A stretch of 64,000 nucleotides of DNA from Vanessa cardui (taxonomy: Eukaryota; Arthropoda; Insecta; Lepidoptera; Nymphalidae): NCBI RefSeq assembly GCF_905220365.1, contig NC_061153.1, positions 12,364,114-12,428,113 on the forward strand. Reading direction: 5' to 3'. Positions 44,005 through 54,332 of the stretch are shown piece after piece (position 1 is the stretch's first letter; each line of letters starts with the position of its first letter). The position numbers and the translations under genes were made by a program. Below the pieces are notes generated by a model. The model saw only the letters and a program-made list of their open reading frames with translations, did no database searches and was not told the origin of the DNA.

Positions 44005-46376
44005 CTACAATCCAGCGGGTCCTGGTCCGCGTTTGATCAGAGAGAGCACGGCCTCGGCGATTCTGATGTCGCGTTTATGTATAGATGTCTTGAGGCTGTG
44101 CTCAAGGATGGTCCTTTCTGAAGCACCCGCCGCTCGGCCGATGAATCTGCCGATAGCGTCGTCACCATAGTCCGTGTAGTAGACACAGGTGTTAGTGTGT
44201 CTAGTAATTGCGACAACTGCGTGAGGAACACTTTCGTGAATACGGAGCCTCACATTTTTCGACTGGACTATGATAACGTCGCCGTAGGTCTGTCCCTGAG
44301 ATTCGTGGATGGTCATGACGCCTGATCCTTCTCCTTTTCCATATCAGGAGTTTCTTTTTCTCCTGCGTATGGACCAGATATAGGGTTTCGGTTTGGTCGG
44401 ATGGTATGTTGGCGTCAGTGAATCTCTTCATTTTGAGGGAGTGGATTATAAGGCTTGCAGAGTAGATGGTACGGTAAACCTCACTAATGGCGTATGCGAC
44501 GTCCAGGGGGTTTCGGTGCGTACAGGATAACTCGCGGGTGATGTTTGTTGTCAGGCTTGGCCGGCAGTACTTCATTTCGAACAGATTTTCTCTGTCGATA
44601 TAAGGCAACTGGTTGATGTCTCCGATAAGGACCACCTCACTAGCTCCAGACAGCTGTGCCGCCATTACTATGGCTCCAAAGTGGTTCATGAGGGCTTCGT
44701 CGACCGTCAGTTGGTTGCACTTTGTGCTCTCGTTGAACCCGTTTACTAGCACGGATGCCATAGTTCGTACCCTTGATTTAGCTTTTTCGCCAAATCGGCG
44801 TGTAAGTTGTTCTTTCAGATCTTTGGCGGCTTCGATTGTTGAGGTGATTATCACTTCGTTATCCTCATCAAAATTCCTGAAAATGTGAGTCGTCTTTCCG
44901 CATCCTGGTACCCCGTTTATCCACGATATCTGTGGCAGCTCCCAACCCAAGAGAGGTGCGTCGACGCCCGGACCTTTTGAGACGGACTTTGCCATCACGA
45001 GTATCCTGTCGTCTAGCATTACTCTCGTGCATCTGGCCACTACTACCACTGGGTCTCCTGTTTGTATCAAGAACCTAGGGAATTCATCTTTTCGCCCCTC
45101 CGCTTCAACCAGGCCAACGAATCCATCTACAGCACTGTAGTACAGTACATGTATCGCCCCGACATTTTCCCTTTGATAACTTGGGATGTGTCGTTGTTGT
45201 ATATGGCCGCCCCGGCTTCTTCGAGCTCCACCTCCAGCAGCTTTTCGTTACCGCGTCGGTAGGTCTGCATGATCTTTTTACAGGTGGCTAAGTGGACCTC
45301 GCGGGTGGCCGTCACAATAGCCCGGAACTCTAGAAAAGCATTCACTGCATGGTCTCATCATGGGTTAGACGCTGGTTTCAGCTTTGGTGGTATTACTTGA
45401 CCCTAATCGGCCCTTGTTAGGTGGGCGCGAGTAGTTTTGGGCTTTTCCGGATGTTTGACCATTAGGAATTCCCTCATTGCCTTCGCCTGTCGACTTGATG
45501 ATCCCGACGGGCCAGGGTCTGATTGAGGTGAGTGCGACGTCTTGTTCCTTGGAGATACCAGATCGCGGATTAAAGATGTCACCGCCGCCACTGTGTGTCC
45601 AGGACTCGACCGTCTGTCCCGAGGGCTCTTCGGGGCCTGGGCTGTTCTCTGCGCCGCTATTTTTAACTGCAAGCGCTCAGATCCGCTTAATTTGGACTCG
45701 ATGGTGGCCGGCTTGGTGGTAGGGCTTTGTGCGAGCCCGTCTGGGTAGGTACCACCCACTCATCAGTTATTCTACCGCCAAATAACAGTAGTCAGTATTG
45801 TTGTGCTCCGGTTTGAAGGGTGAGTGAGCCAGTGTAACTACAGGCACAAGGGACATAACATCTATCATAGTGGCGCAGTGACGATGTAAGGAATAGTTAA
45901 TATTTCTCACAGCGTCATTGTCTATGGGTGATGGTGACCACTTACCATCAGGTGGCCCATATGCTCGTCCGCCAACCTATACCATAAAAAAAAAAAAAAG
46001 GGAAAGGTGTTGTGACCTCTGGTTTCAGGAAACTCAGGTTTTCCCCCCTATCCTCATATACGATGACCTCGTGTTTTTTCGAAGCTAACAGGCAGCCATA
46101 GCGGACTGCAATGTCACCTTTTTGATAGCCGATTCTCATGGCGTCCACGCTTATCGTACATGGGTTCCCTCCATGGTCCAACTCACCCAACCTCGAGAGC
46201 ATTTCGCACGCCATTGCAAAGGAGGCTTCCTCTTCCCGTTCGAAGAGTGCGACCACTTTGTTTCGTAGTCGCATCGGTCGACAGGTCAAGGCACCCGGCA
46301 TTTGGATTGTTAGCGCGTCGATGGTGGTGCGCTTAATGCTCACATTTGAAGTACTCCCTTTAAGAATAAGGCTCAT
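44005..46376 (-). pseudogene. Endogenous RNA-virus-like sequence: region upstream of helicase plus SF1 helicase
   Basis: This is a fossil of an alpha-like RNA virus replicase segment. The helicase (45070 down to 44005) shows superfamily 1 motifs in order: Walker A GVPGCGKTT; VDEAL (motif II); VLIGDINQLPY (III); SCTHRNP (IV); TIHESQGQTYGD (V); and AITRHTN (VI). Upstream, 45345-45127 and 46376-46002 hold less conserved parts. A short repeat is inserted at 45712-46000. Reading frames are broken near 45140 and 44340. RNA virus helicases of this type unwind RNA during replication; this copy cannot encode a complete protein. Methyltransferase and polymerase domains are not present. A fragment of the same sequence is at 17112-17267. 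Confidence 0.8.
45712..46000 (+). mobile_element. Poly(A)-ended interspersed repeat inserted in the virus-like block
   Basis: From about GTGGTAGGGCTTTGTGCGAG to TACCATAAAAAAAAAAAAAA on the + strand. The 3' end has a run of 15 A (45986-46000) preceded by GGTGGCCCATATGCTCGTCC. I know this sequence as a very common lepidopteran LINE 3' end or SINE; the naming is from memory. I could not define its target duplication, so the left border is approximate. Confidence 0.65.
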
Positions 46377-46688
46377 CATTAATTTGATGTTATAAGTAAC
46401 CCATGGATATTGAAATTCTTTGATATATCGCAACTTTATAGGGCTTAAAATCAAAATCAAAATCAAAGTATACTTTATTCAAGTAGGCTTTTACAAGCAC
46501 TTTTGAATCGTCATTTAACAATTAAGTGAAGCTACCACCGGTTCGGAAAGTAGATTCTACCGAGAAGAACCGGCAAGAAACTCACTAGTTACTCTTTTTC
46601 AACATTTCAAAAAATACAGTCATGTTAGTTAATTTTTAAGTTAATACAATTATTAAATTAATATATCCTGCCTGGAAGTCAACAGGTA

Positions 46689-48850
46689 TTAATTCCACGC
46701 TTTTTTATCATCTACAAAATCTTGTATCGAATAATACGCCTTTTTCACCAATGTATTTTTTATAAACGATTTGAATTCACGAGTCGGCAAAGTTAAAAAT
46801 GTCTGTGGAATTTTATTATAGAAATGGATACCTTGCCCCAAGAAAGATTTATTGACTTTGCGGAGTCGGAAACTTGGCGTTATGAGCTTATCCTTACTTC
46901 TAGTGCATATACAATGATTATCACTGATTATATCAAAGTTATCAATGTTACTGTGAATATACATGATATTGTTGTAAATATATTGCGACGCAACAGTGAG
47001 TATTCCTACTCTGTTAAAAACATCCCGAAGAGAGTCTCTAGCTCCAAGATTATAAATAAACCGAATTGCTCTCTTTTGTATAATAAAGACAGATTCAATG
47101 TCTGCAGCGTTACCCCAAAGTAATATGCCATATGACATAATACTGTGAAAATAACTAAAGTAAACTAAACGAGCGGTATCAATATCAGTTAATTGTCTAA
47201 CTTTTCTAAACGCGTATGCTGCGGAACTGAGTCTTCCTGCTAGGGATAATAAATGGGGACTCCACTGAAGTCCGGAATCCAATTCTATTCCCAAGAACAC
47301 TGTCGTATCGGCTACATCAAGCGGGCCACCGCTTAAAGATATATTATAATTTTGCTTCCTAACATTGGGTAGGGTAAAAACTACACATTTTGTTTTTTGT
47401 GCATTCAAAACCAAATTATTTACATTAAACCAATCTTGTATCTGTGATAAGGCACCGTTCACATCGTCATAGTCAGTTTTTTTCCTGTCAACCTTAAAAA
47501 TCAGTGAAGTATCGTCAGCAAACAATACTATATCAGAAATACCTTTAACAAAGAAAGGAAGGTCATTTATATATACTAGAAATAGAAAGGGACCCAAAAT
47601 TGAACCTTGTGGAACACCCATTTTTAGCGTAGATCCAGTAGACTTTATTCCATTAATGAAAACTTGCTGGATTCTTTGACTTAAGTATGAAGCAATGAGA
47701 TCAAGAGCCCTACCTTTAACGCCGTAATATTTGAGCTTATAAAGAAGCGTCTCGTGTTCTACACAATCAAATGCTTTAGATAAATCACAGAATACTCCAA
47801 TAGCATTCTGTGATTTCTCCCAAGCATCGTAAATATGCTTAAGAAGCGCAATTCCCGCATCAGTTGTTGATCGACCTCTTGTAAAACCAAATTGCTCACT
47901 ATGAAAAATTTTATTTGTACCAAAATGGATAAGAAGTTGATTTAAAATATTTTTTTCGAAAATTTTACTTAAAGATGGGAGTATTGAAATAGGCCTGTAA
48001 TTACTGGGATCGCTCCTATTTCCATTCTTAAAAAGTGGTGAGCTTTACTACATTTTAACAAGTCAGGAAATGAACCCGTGTCCAAACTCTTGTTAAAAAT
48101 TACTGCTATATACGGAGTAATATCGTGTATGATGTTATTTATGAATTTTACCGAAATGCCCCATACGTCGTTAGTTTTTTTAATATTGAGTGTTTTAAAT
48201 AATTTTATAACATCTATTGCAGAAACTGTTTCAAAAGAAAAATCAATAACGCATTTAGAAACATGTTTATTTAAAAATCTAGCTGCATCTAATGTAGATG
48301 ATTTTAAATGAGATGTTATTTTATTAGGTATGTTATCAAAAAATATTTCAAATAAATTTGTAACTTCCAAATCAGAATTTATGTATTTACTGCCTGTGTT
48401 TAATTTGATAGGTATACTTTCCTTTTTAGGTTTTCCAATAACACTTCCAATAATGTCCCAAGTGACCTTTATTCTATTATCGGAAGTCAAAATTTTGTTC
48501 TTTATGTATAAATACTTAGCATAAATACATACTGTTTTAAACATTTTGGAATATTTATTGACATATCCTAGAAAGGCTTCGTTTTGATTCCACTGCTTCA
48601 TACCATATAGGTCGTATAATTTATTTCTACTTTTATATATACCAATAGTAGCCCAGTCACTAAACTTCAATTTTGTATTATTATAAAATGATTTCATTTT
48701 GAATATTTTATTAAATTCTATTAATATTAATTCAAAAAATGAATTATAAAGTTCATTTGGATCTTGTGTCGTTAGATCTAAATAAGCTAATTTACACGCC
48801 ACAATATCTTTAAAACAGTTTACTTTATGAGCCGTTATTTTCCTGTACAT
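46689..48850 (-). pseudogene. LINE linker and reverse transcriptase
   Basis: 48850-48040 is the linker and RT start (KSRNKLYDLYGMKQWNQNEA, TNDVWGISVKFINNIIHDI). A one-base shift in a T-run near 48038 leads into FKNGNRSDPSNYRPISILPS, QFGFTRGRSTTDAGI, GVFCDLSKAFDCVEHETL, KMGVPQGSILGPFLFLVYIN, IVLFADDTSLIF (catalytic FADD) and the thumb FSYFHSIMSYGILLWGNAAD. The stop is at 46689. Apart from the shift the RT is in good condition. Several + strand frames here are shadows. Confidence 0.88.
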
Positions 48851-48854
48851 TATT

Positions 48855-49280
48855 TTTTTTTAATGAATAATTTCTTTGTGTTCTAAAGAAAACTTCTGAC
48901 CACAGTGATCAGAAGTTAAATTATTTATAATTGAAAATTCATATATTTCACAGTCACAAAACACATTGTTAATACACGTAGAAGTATCGTTGGTTATTCG
49001 TGTTGGTTCATTAACTCGGTGCGTTAAATTAAATGACCTAAACTATGTGACTATTCGAACACTCAGCGAAGTAGCTTTTAATAAGTCTACGTTAAAGTCG
49101 CCACATAAAATTATATATTTATTACTTTCGCTTATCTTTTTAAGAACATCCTCCATAGTGGTCTCAAATAAGCAAAAATCTCTCGATGGGGGCCGGTACA
49201 CGCATACTATAATGTACTGCGGAAATTCCACGCAGGATAATTCGATAGTACGTTCGACAGAGAGAGCCACAATATCTTTT
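48855..49280 (-). pseudogene. LINE endonuclease, C-terminal piece
   Basis: It resumes the endonuclease: ALSVERTIELSCVEF, YIIVCVYRPPSRDFC, YIILCGDFNVDLLKA (GDFN block). A shift near 49060 moves the end to another frame: RVNEPTRITNDTSTCINNVF, then LTSDHCGQKF with the SDH catalytic block. Plus-strand frames over this region are shadows. Confidence 0.85.
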
Positions 49281-49665
49281 CAACCGACTTCCAAAAGGAG
49301 GAGGTTATCAATTCGTCTGTATTTTTTTTTTTTTTTTTTTTATGTTTGTTACCTCATAACTTTTCACTGGGTGGACCGATTTTGATAATTTTTTTTTTGT
49401 TTGAAAGGTAGTGCTTCCCGTGGGGTCCCATTTTTTTTATTTTTTTTTCCGATGATGGTATCCATGTGAAATAATTCTAACTACATGATAAAATCGTTAA
49501 TCGACTTTTAAGTAGTCTAATATTTTTCATTTCATTTAACTTAGGAAGACTCTAAAAAATATGTTGAATACGCAATTATTTTTATTACTTTTTCGTGCAT
49601 ATTCATTTGTTTTAAAATAGTGTTTTGTTTGAAGTCGGTTTTTCTTTTTGTTAAAATTTTATTTA
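49281..49665 (-). mobile_element. Palindromic repeat family, internally deleted copy C
   Basis: In reverse orientation it has both termini: CAACCGACTTCCAAAAGG at the low end and GTTAAAATTTTATTTAT at the high end, but only about 385 bp in total. The tail is deleted from about 49475 and one arm plus the loop are missing. It interrupts a LINE endonuclease frame between codons (…SR and KDI…) with no host bases duplicated or lost, which makes its ends very precise. Confidence 0.88.
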
Positions 49666-49905
49666 TCGAGATTTACAAATGATATCATTCCGTACTAATA
49701 TTAATGAGCCACCGCGAATAGCATTCCCTCTTACGAATGTACTTGACAATTTAATGTTTGGGATATTAAATATGTCAAAACTTTTAATCCAATGCTCTGT
49801 GAAACAAAATACATGAGTTTTGTAATTTTCTGAAAATAATTCTATTTCATGATCTTTGCCACCTATGCCCTGTATATTTTGATGTATATAAATACCCACA
49901 GGATA
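49666..49905 (-). pseudogene. LINE endonuclease, N-terminal piece
   Basis: The minus frame reads GIYIHQNIQGIGGKDHEIEL and HVFCFTEHWIKSFDIF (catalytic Glu), then FVRGNAIRGGSLILVRNDII, ending KSR at 49666. The next residue of the same protein, KDIVAL, is found at 49280 after the inserted repeat. The gene is therefore interrupted exactly between two codons. Confidence 0.88.
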
Positions 49906-49909
49906 CTGT

Positions 49910-50740
49910 CATTAAAGGCTGCAACTGTTTTATTAATATCTTGTTTTGAAATTATAAGTTCCCAGTTAATAAGCGTGGATAAATAATATTTTAATTGGTC
50001 TAAATCTATGTCGTCTAATCGTGTACTATATATTTTTTTTTCGTTACGGGCTTATCTTTTTCAATATTAAGCTCACACGATAAAAATGCATGATCGCTTA
50101 AATTGCTAACATAGTCAACCCACACTCGTTCGACGTTTTTATCTGAGCAGATGAGATCGAGGAGGGTTTCGCTGTGACTTGTGAAATGTGTGGGGACGGT
50201 AACATATTGCGTCATATTTGTGTATGTGAGAAAGTCTGTAAACATAGTTGTATTTACATTACCTGTATCTAGGAAATTGATATTAAAATCGCCCACCAAT
50301 AGTATGTGATCATGATATGGCAAAGCGCCATATGTGTCAGTAATGGCATCAATAAAAATTTGCGTACTTAACCAAGGCGGTCTATATGCTGTACCAATGA
50401 CTAAAACTTTACCCCTAATATTAACACTTAACCACATTTGCTCAATAGTTATGGTCTCTGGGTGTTTAAGGGTCCGAACAGAAATACCCTGTTTTATATA
50501 AAAACCGACTCCACCGCCACGGGAACGTATTTCCACAGGTCGAGGAATGTGACGCAATGAGTATCCTGGAATTATTGGGGCTCGGGCGTCCTCCCCCTCA
50601 CGTAGCCATGTTTCATTTAGTGCCATGATATCGACGTTGTGGCGATCCATTGCATATAAAAACTCATAATGACCAGTACCAAGTGAGCCAGGATTCAGAA
50701 AGCCAATTCGTAATTTTTTTGACTTATTCATTTTACGCAT
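49910..50740 (-). pseudogene. LINE ORF2 endonuclease, cut before the RT
   Basis: The minus frame from 50740 reads KLRIGFLNPGSLGTGHYEF, MALNETWLREGED, RGGGVGFYIKQGISV, LVIGTAYRPPW, ILLVGDFNINFLD (GDFN block), LLDLICSDKNVE and LSDHAFLSCEL (SDH block), so it is a nearly intact APE-type endonuclease up to 50015. After a stop in a T-run the linker goes on (LDDIDLDQLKYYLSTLINWE) to about 49910, where the next LINE starts. The RT is missing although the 5' end is present, the reverse of usual LINE truncation. Confidence 0.88.
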
Positions 50741-51120
50741 GTATATAATATATTAAATAATCAAATATGTATATTATACTGGCTAACTGTGAACGATACA
50801 TGAGTTCCAAAATATACGCTATACTCGTATGAATTTTACTTTTACATATTACATTCGGCATCTCACAATAATTGTTACATATATTACTTTTAAAAGCAAA
50901 TAATATACTTAATTATAATAATAATACATCGTTACAATTACTATTTAGTAGTATGATACTGCCACAAAGTGAAAACTTAATTATATAAAATATAATTTTT
51001 TATAATGAAGTTAAATAAATATGAAAAATTAATTTAACCTGCTTGCGAATTAATTTTGTTTTTACGTTTTTAATAAATTTTTAAATTTATCTAATAAACT
51101 AATCTTATATGAGCTAAACA
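50741..51120. other. Spacer between ORF1 and ORF2 of the minus-strand LINE
   Basis: AT-rich, no ORF. Its position between the two LINE ORFs suggests an inter-ORF region or a decayed end of ORF1. Confidence 0.4.
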
Positions 51121-52108
51121 TCAAACGGTATTGTCTCCAAAAAACTTAATTGCGTCGCTCAACGTGCGTATAGGACGAGTTTCGGAGTCTCCGCTGCGAC
51201 GAGCGTAAATGCGACCTCCTCGTGTCCAGATATATCGCCATCCGTCGCCTCGACCTAATTCGCGTGTTTTATAAAATATATGGCGATTCATCGGAGTGAG
51301 ACGCTCGTTAACATAAAACCGCTTAGGCACCGACTCGACGATTCCCGATGAGTCACAGCCGCGGCGCACGCGCGCGGCTCGTAGCATTTCATCACGGACG
51401 GCGCGCCGAGCGAGACGCACGACAAGTGGCTCGCGGCCGAGTTTGGCTGCTGTGATCGGCTATTATACCGCGCGGGCCCCAACGCTCAGCGCTGACGATG
51501 TCGCGTTTCTCAAGTGGCACCCAATTTTTTTGCAATTAAAACCACTACATTGGTTGAATTTTCGCCATTTTTCTCCTCTAAACCCGAGATTTCGATATCG
51601 TTTAGCAGGTTCTCTTGGTCACGGTCATTCAATTCGGATCGCAGTTGGGCAATTGTTTCGGTCGCATTTTTATCGACAATTTCCGAGTGTCGCTCCTGAT
51701 TAATTTTTTCTAAATTGTCTAAGCGTTTCTCGACGCTGTCCACCCGTTTATTAAATTCAGATATAGTCGTACTAAGCCGCGACAGCTCCCTGGTTACCGA
51801 AGAATATTCCAATCGCAACAGCCTTATCTCATGAGCGAGGGACTTTTCAGAATTATTTTTATCAGCATCTGTGAAATTGTCCTCTGCATCTTCTGTTTTT
51901 CTGAGCTGGGAGTGGGATGGCTACTGGCGCTCGCAGGGGTAGTACGCTTCGTTCCTACTTTGCAATTGTTGCACAGTATTTTCTTGGGAATAGAGTCTCC
52001 CAGCTTTATATTAACGCACATTCTATGATAAAGCATAGCGCATTTGGTACACTTCGCGCCATCTATTATTGCGAGGTATTTACCGCAATGATTGCACTTA
52101 TTCGTCAT
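51121..52108 (-). pseudogene. LINE ORF1: PHD-like finger, coiled coil, FP-like C-terminal domain
   Basis: From 52108 on the minus strand: MTNKCNHCGKYLA, CTKCAMLYHRMCVN, KKILCNNCKVG (PHD-like finger). A shift near 51830 leads to a coiled coil (51818-51510; RVDSVEKRLDNLEKI) followed by ENLLNDIEISGLEEKNGEN, the RNA-binding block. Another shift near 51430 leads to 51420-51121: KRFYVNERLTPMNRHIFYKT and WRYIWTRGGRIYARRSG, matching the C-terminal domain shared with baculovirus FP-type proteins. It uses more GC-rich codons than its neighbours. It belongs with the endonuclease at 49910-50740. Confidence 0.8.
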
Positions 52109-52436
52109 AACGCTGCGTTAATATCAACAAGGCAATTATGAGTATGGATGCTAGATGGCACTAATAATAATTAATAGTATTTTGTAAAATTATTTTAATT
52201 TAGTTTAGTTTTATATGGCTATACTTAATTGTAATTAATTCTTACGTGTCCAGGTTTATTATTATTTTATATGAACTTTTCTGGCTATTAAACACTTTAA
52301 TTTAGTATTATATTTAATTTAATTGTTAGTGAGTACAAGTTAACTTTCCACTGTACATTAAATTATGTTTTTGTATTTGCAGCACTTATCACTTTATTTT
52401 AGATATCACTAACACTGTAAAGATGTAGTCACAATT
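52109..52436. other. AT-rich spacer
   Basis: 5' flank of the minus-strand LINE up to the SINE tail. No gene seen. Confidence 0.4.
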
Positions 52437-52682
52437 TAAATAAATAAATAAATAAATAAATATGAGACAACATCACATACATTACTCTGATCCCAATGTA
52501 AGTAGCTAAAGCACTTGTGTTATGGAAATCAGAAGTAACGACGGTACCACAAACACCCAGACCCAAGACAACATAGAAAACTAATTGTAATCTACATCGA
52601 CTCGGCCAGGAATCGAACCCGGGACCTCAGAATGGCGTACCCATGAAAACCGGTGTACACACCACTCGACCATGGAGGTCGT
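52437..52682 (-). mobile_element. tRNA-derived SINE with A and B boxes
   Basis: On the minus strand the element begins GACCTCCATGGTCGAGTGG. An A-box-like TGGTCGAGTGG is at 52672-52662 and a B box GGTTCGATTCC at 52619-52609, the spacing of an RNA polymerase III promoter in a tRNA-derived head. A unique body follows and a (TTTA)n tail at 52437-52460. It encodes no protein and would rely on LINE enzymes to move. Confidence 0.85.
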
Positions 52683-52808
52683 CATATAACGTTTTAATAA
52701 AACTTTTAAAGATATTTACGTCGTTTACTATTTTTATTGAATTTAATTGTACATAAACACTGTCAATGACGTTCCGATGACGGACGAATGTAAGGACAAG
52801 GACCTTAC
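52683..52808. other. Short flank before the recombinase-like frame
   Basis: AT-rich; an in-frame TAA at 52791-52793 lies just ahead of the open frame. If this is an intron or broken exon boundary of the recombinase-like gene I cannot see the splice site. Confidence 0.3.
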
Positions 52809-53383
52809 ATGGAAACAAACACGGCAGAAATAGAGGCATACCTAAAAACTTTAATTCAAATCGTTGACTCTAATTGGAAATTTGATATATCTAGCCAAGC
52901 AGCATCTGATCTTAACACAAATAAGTGGAATAAAGTAACTATAGCCTCGTTAGCTAATGACTTAAAAATCCTAAAAGAATACCTCGGAAAAAAATCAGAA
53001 GAAGCTGCGAAAAAAATCATAGAAGGTTTATTTAATGTTTCGACTTATATTCAGCTATTAGAGACTGTATATTGTAGGGTTTTGTTACTGAACAGACGCA
53101 GGCCTGGAGAGCTTCGGAGAATCAAAGTTCACGATTATTTAGAATCTGATAATAATGCTGCTGATAAATACGAAGAATTTGACCGGGCTCTTACTGTATC
53201 GGAAAGGATCTTGGTACAGAAATTTAAAAGAGTTATCATTAGGGGCAAGCGTGGGCGTGGCGTTCCAGTTTTATTTAGTTAGGAGGTTCAAGAGGACATT
53301 AAATTATTGCTCTCGATCAGAGACAGATTTGTGTCAGCATAAAATCGTTTTTTATTTGGTAATCCAGGTTTTGAAAATACAAT
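52809..53383 (+). pseudogene. Tyrosine-recombinase-like protein, core part
   Basis: The frame from ATG 52809 encodes a helical region (IEAYLKTLIQIVDSNWKFDI), then LLNRRRPGELRRIKVHDYL, which fits box I of tyrosine recombinases (the Arg of TGLRxGEL), and FKRVIIRGKRGRGVPVLFS, which fits the beta-hairpin with the catalytic Lys. TAG at 53280-53282 and TAA at 53340-53342 are nonsense changes; between and after them the frame continues (VQEDIKLLLSIRDRF, RFLFGNPGFENT). It would be a DNA strand-exchange enzyme. The protein is split at 53383 by a retrotransposon insertion. Confidence 0.7.
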
Positions 53384-53846
53384 CCATCCATCCATCCATC
53401 AGCCCATTTCCGTCCACTGCTGGACATAGGCTCTCCAATTGCACGCCACTGAGATCGTTCTTGGGCTACTCGCATCCAGCTCCTGCCAGCCGTCTTGCGT
53501 AAGTCGTCACTCCACCGTGCCCGAGGACGTCCTACACTACGTTTGCCGAGACGCGGTCTCCACTCTAGAACACGTTTCCCCCAACGGTTATCGGTTCTGC
53601 GGCAAATATGGCCAGCCCACTGCCACTTCAGCTTACTAATCCGGTGGGCTATGTCGATGACTTTGGTTCTCTGGCCTCGCCTCATTTCATCATCGGCCTG
53701 TGGTATTTAGCTACGTTTATATTGATGGTTATACCGCCATCATTCGGTCGCCAGAGCCTCGTTTGCTATTTGGCAGGATGCACCATGGGCAGGTGAGGTT
53801 GGCTTGGGGCGCTAAGATGTAATTTGCGCCCCCTTATGACAAGGTA
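53384..53846 (-). mobile_element. Internally deleted RTE-type LINE (SINE-like), with target duplication
   Basis: GAAAATACAAT occurs at 53373-53383 and 53847-53857, so this 463-bp insert has an 11-bp target duplication. On the minus strand it consists of about 155 bp identical in arrangement to the 5' end of the RTE element at 61555-61703, joined near 53690 to about 305 bp of the 3' end (protein wording RISKLKWQWAGHICRR), ending in (ATGG)n. Everything between is absent, with ATC shared at the junction. It is a non-autonomous derivative of the RTE element at 59132-62313. Confidence 0.9.
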
Positions 53847-53857
53847 GAAAATACAAT

Positions 53858-54047
53858 ATATGGTTACAAAGTACTAGAAAGGCATGCGAGGCTATCTGGA
53901 GCAAAAAATCCGAAATCAATTTCATCAACAAGGCTTAGAAGACATTTAGCCACGTTATCACAAATATTTAGTATGTCTGAAAATGACATGGAACAGTTAG
54001 CTACATTTATGGGCCATATAAATGATGTACACAATAAATTTTTATAA
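53858..54047 (+). pseudogene. Tyrosine-recombinase-like protein, C-terminal catalytic part
   Basis: It resumes the frame after the RTE insert: GYKVLERHARLSGAKN, then STRLRRHLATLSQIFSMS and MEQLATFMGHINDVH. LRRHLATL plus the later GH matches box II (LRHTFAT...LGH) of tyrosine recombinases. The nucleophile Tyr, expected a few residues after VH, is not present: the sample reads VHNKFL and stops at 54045-54047, at the edge of another repeat. Confidence 0.75.
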
Positions 54048-54332
54048 AAAAAAAAACCGCCTTCAAAAATGAACTAAAAAGAAAAAAATAATCAGTTACA
54101 TCCATATCCAATAAACGATTTTTTAATCACCTCTCAAAGTCGGTGCCGACATTGCTAATATAGGTACATAATACATACATACAAAAACTAAATCTATTTA
54201 TTGTATAGATGACACCATTAGACAAACCTTACTATCGATACAAATTAAATGATTTCAATATAGGAATTTATTTACTTTGTTGGCTGAAAGGACTGATTTA
54301 ATTTAAGCATAATCTCACCAAATACACATGTT
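54048..54332. repeat. Repeat-like spacer with ACCGCCTTCAAA terminus
   Basis: It starts AAAAAAACCGCCTTCAAAAA and contains CTCAAAGTCGGTGCCGAC near 54135. The phrase resembles, but is not identical to, the ACCGACTTCAAA end motif of the palindromic family, so it may be a related family. No gene. Confidence 0.45.

Larger units (their letters stand above)
46447..49905 (-). mobile_element. LINE on the minus strand, split by a palindromic repeat
   Basis: The coding order on the minus strand is endonuclease (49905-49666 and 49280-48855), linker and RT (48850-46689), then a 3' UTR ending in three GATTTT units at 46447-46465. The phrase ACCGGTTCGGAAAGTAGATT in the UTR (about 46535) belongs to a repeat end that is very frequent in Lepidoptera by my recollection. 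The 5' end is at about 49905 against another LINE. Confidence 0.85.

Noticed and set aside
46138..46395. + strand ORF over the virus-like block
   Set aside because: Shadow; the minus strand carries the reading frame shared with 17112-17267.
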